Positions 36,580 through 44,140 of a DNA stretch of 64,000 nt are shown one piece after another. This DNA is from a candidate division WOR-3 bacterium (GTDB lineage: Bacteria; Hydrothermota; UBA3072): contig JBDRZZ010000001.1 of the NCBI GenBank assembly GCA_039804165.1, forward strand, positions 154,962 to 218,961. Direction: 5' to 3'. Under the pieces are notes generated by a model that saw nothing but the letters and a program-made list of their open reading frames with translations, was not told the DNA's origin and searched no databases. Numbering within the stretch: the first letter of the stretch is position 1; every line of letters begins with the position of its first letter. Both the position numbers and the translations under genes were made by a program.

Positions 36580-38061
36580 ATGCGGAAATTTGCTTTTTTT
36601 ACATTTTTTTTATTATTTTCTTTTAACTGTAAAGGGAGGTCAGAAATGGTGAGAAAACCAGTTTTCGCTGGAAGCTTCTATCCCAGAGATTCTTCCCTAC
36701 TTTCTGGAACAATTGATCAATATTTAAATCAAGCTGAGGTTAAAGTGGAAGAAGAAATTTTTGGATTAGTATCTCCTCACGCAGGTTATGATTATAGTGG
36801 CCTTGTAGCAGCTTTCGGTTATAAAGCATTGAAAGGGAAAAATAAAAAACTTGTGATACTTTTAGGACCATCCCATCGTTACTATGTTAAAGGCTTTTCA
36901 GTTTATGGAGGAGGTAAATGGGAAACACCTCTGGGGGTGGTGGAGATAGATAATGATTTTGCTTCAAGGATTGTTAGTCAGAGTAAATTGATAATTAATG
37001 AACCAGAGGCACATTCTCAAGAACATTCTCTTGAAGTCCAAATACCTTTTTTGCAAAAAATTCTTAATCGAGACTTTAAAATAGTTCCAATTGTTTTTAA
37101 TACTGAAGAGAATTCAAAACTTAAAGAACTTGTGAATGCTTTAGCCAAAGAATTAGAAGGTAGGGAAGACTGGATTATTATAGCTTCTTCAGATCTTTAT
37201 CATGGTTATGACTACGAGGAAGCAAAAGCGGTTACTGAAAGGGTAAATAATTATATAGAGAGGTTAGATTATAGAGGACTGCTTGAGTATGATAGATTGA
37301 AAAGAGAGGAGAGCACTTGTGCTGCTTGTGGTTGTTCTTCTATTGCTGTTTTGCTCCAGGTAATGGAAAAATTGGGGATGAAAAAAGTAAAACTTTTGGC
37401 TAAGACAACTTCAGGAGATGTAACAGGGGAGAAAAAAGGTTATGTTGTGGGTTATGGCAGTTGGGCTTTTTTGAAAGAGAAAAAAGGAGAAGAAGAAAGC
37501 AAAGAGTTGGAAAGTCTTGGATTTAATTTGACCTTAGAGGATAAGAAAATTTTATTAGATATAGCTCGTAAAACGATTGATGAATATGTAAAGAATAATA
37601 AAGTCTTAGAAGTTACGGTGAAAAGTGAGGTTTTAAAAAGACCTTGTGGGGCTTTTGTAACGTTAAAAAAGAAAGGGAATCTACGGGGATGCATTGGGAG
37701 AATAGTTGCAGATGAGCCTTTATACCTTGTAGTAAGAGATATGGCAATTGCCTCAGCTACGGAGGATCCAAGATTTCCTCCATTGGAGGTTTCCGAATTA
37801 AAAGATATTAAGATTGAAATATCTGTTCTTACCCCTATGCAGAAAGTTAATAATGTGGATGAGATAGAAGTTGGAAGAGATGGTCTTATGATAAGGAAAG
37901 GTTTTAGAAGTGGTCTTCTTCTTCCTCAGGTTCCTGTTGAGCAGGGTTGGGATAAGAAAACGTTTCTTGAACATACTTGTTATAAAGCGGGTCTTCCATC
38001 CGATGCGTGGAAAACTTCAGAACTTTGGAAATTTCAAGCAATTGTGTTCTCAGAGGATTAA
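36580..38061 (+). CDS. Memo-AMMECR1 fusion (AmmeMemoRadiSam system) with signal and alternative start
   Basis: 493 residues. Memo-like domain (about 25-300): VSPHAGYDYSG, LGPSHR, AHSQEHSLEVQIPFL, SSDLYHGYDY and STCAACGCSS, with the conserved histidines. AMMECR1 domain (about 320-490): LRGCIGRIVADEPLY and DPRFPPL. The two are separate proteins in many genomes and associate with a radical-SAM enzyme that is absent here; function unknown. The first ATG (36580, AAAGGAG upstream) gives a lipoprotein-like signal ending FSFNC (Cys17). A second in-frame ATG at 36646 has its own GGGAGGT five bases upstream and would give a cytosolic form starting MVRKPVFAGSFYP. Confidence 0.88.
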   Translation: MRKFAFFTFFLLFSFNCKGRSEMVRKPVFAGSFYPRDSSLLSGTIDQYLNQAEVKVEEEIFGLVSPHAGYDYSGLVAAFGYKALKGKNKKLVILLGPSHRYYVKGFSVYGGGKWETPLGVVEIDNDFASRIVSQSKLIINEPEAHSQEHSLEVQIPFLQKILNRDFKIVPIVFNTEENSKLKELVNALAKELEGREDWIIIASSDLYHGYDYEEAKAVTERVNNYIERLDYRGLLEYDRLKREESTCAACGCSSIAVLLQVMEKLGMKKVKLLAKTTSGDVTGEKKGYVVGYGSWAFLKEKKGEEESKELESLGFNLTLEDKKILLDIARKTIDEYVKNNKVLEVTVKSEVLKRPCGAFVTLKKKGNLRGCIGRIVADEPLYLVVRDMAIASATEDPRFPPLEVSELKDIKIEISVLTPMQKVNNVDEIEVGRDGLMIRKGFRSGLLLPQVPVEQGWDKKTFLEHTCYKAGLPSDAWKTSELWKFQAIVFSED

Positions 38062-38280
38062 TTAAGGATTGGTCTTATCTTCTTCTTTTTTCTCCCAACC
38101 CTTATAAATAAGAGAAACTGGTATTAAGATTGCATATCCAAGAACTAATAAGATGGGAGATAAAGTGAGAGAACCTCGAGCAAGAAATATATATCCCAAA
38201 ATTATTGAGAGAATCCCGCTTAAAAAAATAATTGAGTTTATTTTGCTCCAGTAAATATCAGCTTCTTTTTTCTTTTTCAC
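38062..38280 (-). CDS. Small two-helix membrane protein
   Basis: 72 residues, start GTG at 38280 with GGGAGGT four bases upstream. A basic N-terminus (MKKKKEADIYWSKIN) is followed by two hydrophobic helices (SIIFLSGILSIILGYIFLA and LSPILLVLGYAILIPVSLI) and an acidic-basic tail. The pattern resembles small DUF3098-like membrane proteins of the FCB group; that is a memory-based match. It begins ten bases after the LpoA-like gene, so the two form an operon. It ends directly against the AMMECR1 stop without an obvious terminator. Confidence 0.6.
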   Translation of the reverse strand: MKKKKEADIYWSKINSIIFLSGILSIILGYIFLARGSLTLSPILLVLGYAILIPVSLIYKGWEKKEEDKTNP

Positions 38281-38290
38281 AAAGACCTCC

Positions 38291-39769
38291 CTATTTTATA
38301 AGTTTAAAAGTCCCATTAGTTATGAGATAAAAACGAATTCCTTTTGATGCTTTAGAGAGATTGATAGAACCTGCAGTTAATGGAATATTATCTAATTTTT
38401 TGTTTGGATTTTCTAATAATTCACTCATTAAAATTGCGGCGTCATAACCAAGGCAGGCATATCTATCGGGTTCTTTTCTAAAGAGAAACTTAAACTCTTC
38501 TAAGAATGATTCAGACGGATTAAAAGGATTATCTGTTATTATAATTCCTTCCAAAGCACTTGGATCGACTTGTTGTTTAAAGATCTTTTCGGATTTCCAA
38601 CTGTCTGTACCAAGAATTTGGGATTTTATTCCACAATATTTTATATGACTGGCAATTGCAGGAACATCTTGGGTGCTTGCAGGAATATATATGGCTTCAG
38701 GTTCTGTGGATTTTATTCTGTTTAATTCGCTTTGGAAATCTCTTTCTCCTTCTCCATATGAAATAGAACTTACTATTTTCCCCCCAAGTTCTAAGATTTT
38801 ATCAGAAAATACACTTTCAAAAGTCTCTCCATAATCGGAGCGAGGATATAATATTGAAAAGGTTCTAAGACCTAACTCCTTAACAGCGTATTCTGCCATA
38901 GCAATAGCCTGTTGTTGGATCGTTTTATTAATTATAAAAACTTTTGGACCAACAGAGTCTATGAATTCCTTTGTTGCAGTTGGAGATATAAAAGGGATTC
39001 CTTTATAATCGGCAACGCAGGCAATAGCAAAACTATTTTTAGAAAGAAGAGGCCCAATAATTCCAGACACTTTTTCGTTTTCTATTAATCTTACTGCTTC
39101 TTTATAGCTTTTTAAAGGATCTTCTCTTGTATCTACATATATTGGAATAAACCTTTCTTTTGCCCCTATTTCTATTCCATTTTTTACAGAGGTTCCTTCT
39201 TCTATATAACTTCCTGAGAGAGGAAGTAATACTCCGACTTTCTTTTTCCCCTTAGGATAAGTAATATATTGGGCCTTTCTTGCATATTCGCTTTTTGGAA
39301 ATTCTATTATAATTTCTTCAAAGTATTTCTTACTTTCTTCTGTTCTCCCTTCACTTTGTAACTTCCTGCCGATTGTATATAAAAGAAAAGGCTTGAGTTC
39401 TTGGGATGCATAAAGAAGAGATTTCTTTAAAGAATTTTCGTCTACCAAGATTGCCAATTCTTTTACACTCTCGGTTGTATTTATTCCATATTTACTTGCA
39501 GCCACATAGTTTACAAGAGCTTCTCCATTATTTCCAATCGCTTTATTAATTTCTCCAAGGTAAAAGAAGGAATTTCCCATTAGTTCTCTTGGAGGATTTG
39601 TCTTAGTTACCTCTGCAAATAACTCTTTTGCTTTTTTGTAATTCTGATCTGTATAAGCTTTCATTGCTTTTTCATATAACTTTTTGCTATCCTCAGGGGG
39701 GCTCACCTCTGGGATGCAATTTAAGATAAGGAATAAAATCCCTATAGGAATTGATAATTTTGCCCTCAT
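38291..39769 (-). CDS. LpoA-like lipoprotein: TPR plus periplasmic-binding domain
   Basis: 492 residues. A lipoprotein signal ends at Cys18 (LFLILNC). Residues 25-170 form helical TPR-like repeats (NYKKAKELFAEVTKTNP, SFFYLGEINKAIGNNGEALV). Residues 175-490 are a Peripla_BP_6 type fold (KVGVLLPLSGSYIEEG, VSGIIGPLLSKNSFAIA, ILYPRSDYGETF). This two-part layout is that of the outer-membrane activator LpoA of PBP1A, and of LivK-like binding proteins. No branched-chain transporter genes are near. Role inferred: cell-wall synthase activation or ligand sensing. Confidence 0.72.
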   Translation of the reverse strand: MRAKLSIPIGILFLILNCIPEVSPPEDSKKLYEKAMKAYTDQNYKKAKELFAEVTKTNPPRELMGNSFFYLGEINKAIGNNGEALVNYVAASKYGINTTESVKELAILVDENSLKKSLLYASQELKPFLLYTIGRKLQSEGRTEESKKYFEEIIIEFPKSEYARKAQYITYPKGKKKVGVLLPLSGSYIEEGTSVKNGIEIGAKERFIPIYVDTREDPLKSYKEAVRLIENEKVSGIIGPLLSKNSFAIACVADYKGIPFISPTATKEFIDSVGPKVFIINKTIQQQAIAMAEYAVKELGLRTFSILYPRSDYGETFESVFSDKILELGGKIVSSISYGEGERDFQSELNRIKSTEPEAIYIPASTQDVPAIASHIKYCGIKSQILGTDSWKSEKIFKQQVDPSALEGIIITDNPFNPSESFLEEFKFLFRKEPDRYACLGYDAAILMSELLENPNKKLDNIPLTAGSINLSKASKGIRFYLITNGTFKLIK

Positions 39770-39777
39770 TTTAAGAG

Positions 39778-39805
39778 AATTTACTCGGTGAAGCTAATTT
39801 GTCAA
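39778..39805 (-). promoter_or_regulatory. Leaderless promoter of the LpoA-like gene
   Basis: On the minus strand TTGACA (39805-39800), 16-base spacer, TAAATT (39783-39778). The ATG at 39769 is eight bases after the -10 box and no Shine-Dalgarno is visible. Confidence 0.65.
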
Positions 39806-40113
39806 GATGAACTTTTTATTGGCTTATCTCTAAAATTTTTTTTCTCATTGCCTTAGGATCGAAGCTTCTTTCTCAGACTTTTTGATTAACGCCCATCCTT
39901 ATAATTATCACAGGAAAATAAAAATTATCCACTTATTTTAAGTTATGAGTCTCTTGGTGCTATAATGCTTTGAGTTTATAAAGGAATAGAGTCAAAATCC
40001 ATTTAAGCAAATTTCCTTTGTATTTAAATTAAATAACAATCCTTAATACAAATCTGTTTATTTTTAACATTTCTCTTTTTGAGGAAGAAAATAATTGAAT
40101 TGTAATCAATGGC

Positions 40114-40141
40114 TTGACATAGTTAAATTTATTTTTATAAT
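40114..40141 (+). promoter_or_regulatory. Promoter of the heparinase-like gene
   Basis: TTGACA (40114-40119), 16-base spacer, TATAAT (40136-40141): consensus. The ATG is at 40156, so the 5' leader is only about eight bases, with a weak GGA. Confidence 0.7.
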
Positions 40142-40155
40142 TAGCCGGAAGTTAG

Positions 40156-42984
40156 ATGAGAAAAAATTACATTGTTTTCCTGTTGGTAACAATTTTTATT
40201 GGAAAACTCAAAGGGGCTGATTCTCCCACAGGTCGCAACCCAATGTTGGCGTGGACACAAGACCAACAAGAGATATGGAATAGGATGAAAACTGATAATC
40301 ATATATGGTATCAGGCGGTAAAATATGTTGCGGATGCAAATGTTGGACAAATCTGGAATGATTATGGCCAAGCTAATGTAATGATGTACCAGATCACCGG
40401 CGATACTAATTATGCCAGAACAGCAATCCAAAAGATGCGAGCAACCTTGTTTACAATAAATTGGAGTCTTGATAATACAAGAGAGTGGTTCATACACTCT
40501 GTAATTATGTATGATTGGTTGAAACCTTATTTATCACTCCCATATCATACTGCGGATAAGAATGATTTTCTCAATTGTCTTAAAAAATTGGCTAATGCAG
40601 CTCGGTGGTCTTGGAGAGAATACAGATGGCCTTACTGGTATTTGGATACGGACCAGCTTATTGGTACATATTTTGGCACTATTCTTTATTACTATGCTAC
40701 AAAGGATGAAAATCCGCATGCAGATACGATCTATTCTGATCCCGTAGTGGGAGGAATACAAGCAACAGGATGCAATTTTGAAACAATGCGGAATACCATT
40801 GCAAAGTACTGTGAAATGGGAAAAGGTGGTGAGTTTATTCCAGGTAGTCAATATTCTAATGGAGATACAAGATTACTTATGATGGGATATTATGCAATAA
40901 AAACATGCTTAGGACAGGAGTATTTTCCAGAGGTTCGGGATTTTATCAGGGAGCTTGGTCTACAAAAAATATATTGTATGGCAGGCAATCTCGAGCATGT
41001 CTTTGTTTGGGGAGAGGCTGAAAGTGGCTATTGGGATTATGGCAAGTTTTCTCCAGATTCGTGGCTTGTAAGTGTTGCAATGGTTCAAGGTTTAACCCAA
41101 AACGATTTTCAGGTTGGACCATACCTTACTCAACTTATGGAGGATCTTACATCGAAGTATAGCTCGAATATAAAGAATTGGCTCAATTCCCGCGCTTTGT
41201 TGACTTACAACCCATATGCAAGTAAGTCAGACTGGCGAACGCTTCCTAAGTTCTATCAATCGCCTTCGCAAGGGTTAAATTATTTTCATAATGGTTGGAA
41301 TGCAAACAGCACTTTTGTTGGCTTTCATATGCGTCCAAAACAAATGGAAGGCATGGATCACGCGAACTATTTCTTCTCTGATCTGCAAATTTTCAGAAAA
41401 GGTGAATGGGCTTTTCATCACCCTTTATATTACTCTAGTGTAATTTCCCATAGTGAATTTGAAAATTCCATAATTATTGGTGGCTTACCAGCGATGGAGG
41501 AAAATAGGGTTGTGTATGCGAATGAATCGGGTGAAGATTATTTTTATGCATCTGGAGAAACTAGTGGACATTTTAGGCCTGAGACTTATGGCGAGTGGTA
41601 TCCAACACCGAATTTTGTCCCCGAATGGACAAGGAGTATGATATATCTGCCGTCTGGTGATGGAAAGTCGGAAACAGTTGTTTTACACGACAGAGCTAAT
41701 GTGCTTGATCCTCGTTCCATGCCAAATTTCAATAATTTCTGGTCAACCCATAAAACAAGAATACTTGAGGCGTTCGAAAATTTTTCAAGAAGCCAGCTCG
41801 TTTTTCACTCTCCTGTGCCTCCAACAAAATCATTTGGGAATACATATACATGGTCAACAAGTAGTGGCCAAAATGTAAAGGTCGTTAGTCTAATTCCTTT
41901 AATACCTAGAGATACAATAATAAATGAAAAATTACGATATACAAGTGATGATTGGGGATATATTGATACAGCATTACTTAAATGGCAATTTCGAATAATG
42001 CCAATAACGGAAAAAGTGTGGAATACTTTTTTAACAGTTGTTCAGGTGTTAGATAATGGGGTGTCTGTTACGAGCTCGTTGGTCAAAAGCTCTGATAACA
42101 AGTCAGAGGGAGTGCTAATTAAAAATTTTGGTAGAAATGATTGTCTTGTTATGTTTAATGCAGATTCATCCACAAGATTTTTAAATACTGGTTATTCTAT
42201 TTCGTGGGCTTCTGAGACAAGCACAGATGTCTTCTTAGCCCAACTGAATCCGGCTCGTGAATGGAATGTGTCTATAGATGGTTCCTTACCCATTCATATG
42301 TCGGTAAGTGAAGGCGGTTTAGGCAGAGTGACGGTGTCTGGGCAGGGTAACCATCAACTGGTTTTGAATCCGGGCAATGAAATTCCCTTACCTTCTGCAC
42401 CAACAAATTTAGAGATAAATTCGGTATCCGTGGCGAGTGTAGAACTCAGTTGGCAGGATAATTCCAACAATGAAACAGCTTTCTATGTTGAACGTTCTTA
42501 TGATGGGGCCAACTTTACAAAAATTGGAGAAACTTCTTCTAACGAAACGAGTTATGTTGATTCTTCTATTTCTCCTGGAAGTGATTACTTTTATCGGGTT
42601 AGAGCTCATAATTCAGCAGGTAACTCAGCTCCCTCTAACATCGTTCAAGTAACAACTCCTAGTGGTATTGATGATAAAGAAAAAGAGAAGGGCTCTTCTA
42701 AATTCTTACTTGGACAAAATTATCCCAATCCATTTAATTCAAGGACAACTATAAATTATAGTGTAGCAACAAAAAGTTATGTAAGTCTAAAAATATATGA
42801 TCTCTTAGGTCGTGAAATCGCTACACTTGTAGCTGGTGTAAAAGAAAGAGGAAAATACTCGGTAGAATGGGATGGGAAAAAAACATCTGGACAAGAGGTA
42901 GAGAGTGGGATATATTTTTATCAATTAAAGACAAATACCGGTTTTAGAGAAACAAAGAAAATGATATTTTTTAATAAGATTTAA
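40156..42984 (+). CDS. Secreted heparinase II/III-like polysaccharide lyase with FN3 and sorting domains
   Basis: 942 residues. Signal peptide (MRKNYIVFLLVTIFIGKLKGA), then an alpha/alpha-toroid region (about 30-350; WSWREYRWPYWYLDTDQL) and a beta-sandwich region (about 365-740; FHMRPKQMEGMDHANYFFSD). This order is that of heparinase II/III and alginate-lyase type enzymes; the substrate is unknown. An FN3 domain follows (about 755-840; APTNLEINSVSVASVELSW), then a C-terminal sorting domain (LGQNYPNPFNS, LKIYDLLGREI, SGIYFYQLK). The protein should be exported and surface-sorted. It is one of the first genes in a stretch that looks less AT-rich than its flanks. Confidence 0.7.
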   Translation: MRKNYIVFLLVTIFIGKLKGADSPTGRNPMLAWTQDQQEIWNRMKTDNHIWYQAVKYVADANVGQIWNDYGQANVMMYQITGDTNYARTAIQKMRATLFTINWSLDNTREWFIHSVIMYDWLKPYLSLPYHTADKNDFLNCLKKLANAARWSWREYRWPYWYLDTDQLIGTYFGTILYYYATKDENPHADTIYSDPVVGGIQATGCNFETMRNTIAKYCEMGKGGEFIPGSQYSNGDTRLLMMGYYAIKTCLGQEYFPEVRDFIRELGLQKIYCMAGNLEHVFVWGEAESGYWDYGKFSPDSWLVSVAMVQGLTQNDFQVGPYLTQLMEDLTSKYSSNIKNWLNSRALLTYNPYASKSDWRTLPKFYQSPSQGLNYFHNGWNANSTFVGFHMRPKQMEGMDHANYFFSDLQIFRKGEWAFHHPLYYSSVISHSEFENSIIIGGLPAMEENRVVYANESGEDYFYASGETSGHFRPETYGEWYPTPNFVPEWTRSMIYLPSGDGKSETVVLHDRANVLDPRSMPNFNNFWSTHKTRILEAFENFSRSQLVFHSPVPPTKSFGNTYTWSTSSGQNVKVVSLIPLIPRDTIINEKLRYTSDDWGYIDTALLKWQFRIMPITEKVWNTFLTVVQVLDNGVSVTSSLVKSSDNKSEGVLIKNFGRNDCLVMFNADSSTRFLNTGYSISWASETSTDVFLAQLNPAREWNVSIDGSLPIHMSVSEGGLGRVTVSGQGNHQLVLNPGNEIPLPSAPTNLEINSVSVASVELSWQDNSNNETAFYVERSYDGANFTKIGETSSNETSYVDSSISPGSDYFYRVRAHNSAGNSAPSNIVQVTTPSGIDDKEKEKGSSKFLLGQNYPNPFNSRTTINYSVATKSYVSLKIYDLLGREIATLVAGVKERGKYSVEWDGKKTSGQEVESGIYFYQLKTNTGFRETKKMIFFNKI

Positions 42985-43091
42985 CCTAAGTTGAGAGATT
43001 TTTGTCTTAATTTCCATAACTCAGCTTTGAAATAAATCCTAATCCCAGACTCGGGAACCAGAAATTTAATGGTTAGGTCTTATTTTCAACA

Positions 43092-43961
43092 ATGAAAGTA
43101 GGATTTATGTCTAAAAATAGTAAACCGAAGAAACTGTTGGTCTTTCTTCTCACATCTTTGATTTTAATCCTCGGATGTTCGGGCAACATGTTGGAAACCA
43201 AAAGTGTGTGGTTGAGAGGTAATATAAACATAGATGGCTCACTCGGGGACTGGGAAGAAATCCCTGTGGTTTCTGCCGACGATAATGGTATTTTTAACTT
43301 CAAATTATGCAATGATAACGACTATCTCTATGCGGCTTTCTATTCAAGAAATTTGCGGTTAGGAGGTCAGATAAAAATGATGGGCATGAAACTCTGGATA
43401 GATAGTGCCGGTGAAAAAAATAAAAGAATAGGACTTTTTTTCAGAGGAGGGCCAGAATTTTCCCAAAAGAGAGATTCGACTATGCCGAAGAAAACATTTG
43501 GAGGTAAGGGAATGGAATTCCCGGGAAAGAATGACCCAATCGAAAGAGAAACATTTGCCATAATAAATAACAAAGGTGATGCGGATTTTATTTTAAAAGA
43601 CGGTTCAAACGGTCCTGCAATAGAATACGGGATTTTTAATGGGGCTCTTGTTTATGAATTTAAAATACCCCTGAGGATAAAGAGTGTAGAAAGTTTTGCT
43701 ATTGGAGCTAATCCCGGAGATATTGTAAGTCTTTGTCTTGAACTGGAAGGAGGGAGACCCGAAGGTATGAGGCAAAGACCGGAAGGTGGACCACCAGGTG
43801 GATGGGATATGATGAATGAACAGATGGGAGGGGGTATGCCACCCGGAGGTGGAATGCATGGTGGTGGAATGCCGCCTGGAGAAAGCAAATCTTCGGGAAA
43901 AGAGATTTGGATAAAAGTCCATCTTGCTTCGAATCCTGAAGATTATAAAACAATTGATTAG
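43092..43961 (+). CDS. Lipoprotein with CBM9-like fold and Gly/Met/Pro-rich tail
   Basis: 289 residues; ATG at 43092, with an alternative at 43107 (MSKNSKPKK). The lipoprotein signal ends at Cys29 (SLILILGC). A CBM9/DOMON-like beta domain starts WLRGNINIDGSLGDWEEIP, similar to the DxDDW opening of the sugar-binding repeats at 62.6-64 kb. The C-terminal third is rich in Gly, Met and Pro, with repeated GGGMPPGGGMHGGGMPP-like units. Met-rich tails of this kind can bind copper, but no metal site is shown. No function is assigned. Confidence 0.6.
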   Translation: MKVGFMSKNSKPKKLLVFLLTSLILILGCSGNMLETKSVWLRGNINIDGSLGDWEEIPVVSADDNGIFNFKLCNDNDYLYAAFYSRNLRLGGQIKMMGMKLWIDSAGEKNKRIGLFFRGGPEFSQKRDSTMPKKTFGGKGMEFPGKNDPIERETFAIINNKGDADFILKDGSNGPAIEYGIFNGALVYEFKIPLRIKSVESFAIGANPGDIVSLCLELEGGRPEGMRQRPEGGPPGGWDMMNEQMGGGMPPGGGMHGGGMPPGESKSSGKEIWIKVHLASNPEDYKTID

Positions 43962-44028
43962 ATAAGTTTAAAGAGTGCTCTATTGAAATTTAATGATTCC
44001 TTAGAGCTTCTCGTTTCAAAAAATTTCC

Positions 44029-44056
44029 TTGACAACTAGGTTTTAATCATTATAAT
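44029..44056 (+). promoter_or_regulatory. Promoter of the propeller-repeat protein
   Basis: TTGACA (44029-44034), 16-base spacer, TATAAT (44051-44056): consensus. Start expected near 44063, at the base of the hairpin 44062-44104. Confidence 0.75.
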
Positions 44057-44061
44057 ATTTG

Positions 44062-44104
44062 AAATATTATTATAATCATATTTTTTATGATTATAATAAT
44101 ATTT
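44062..44104 (+). repeat. 18-bp inverted repeat at the predicted 5' end of an mRNA
   Basis: Perfect 18-bp arms (44062-44079 with 44087-44104) and a 7-base loop, all AT except one pair. It starts where the transcript from the 44029 promoter should begin and ends about 36 bases before the ATG, leaving AGGAGG free. Confidence 0.8.
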
Positions 44105-44140
44105 TGTATTTTAACCATTTAATAAATAGGAGGTATTATT

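Larger units (their letters stand above)
39770..40155. other. 386-base intergenic region between divergent genes
   Basis: No convincing gene or tRNA seen. It holds the promoter of the LpoA-like gene at the left end and that of the heparinase-like gene at the right end. The middle is very AT-rich with a lone TATAAT-like box near 39960 and no partner. No terminator hairpin was found. Confidence 0.6.
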
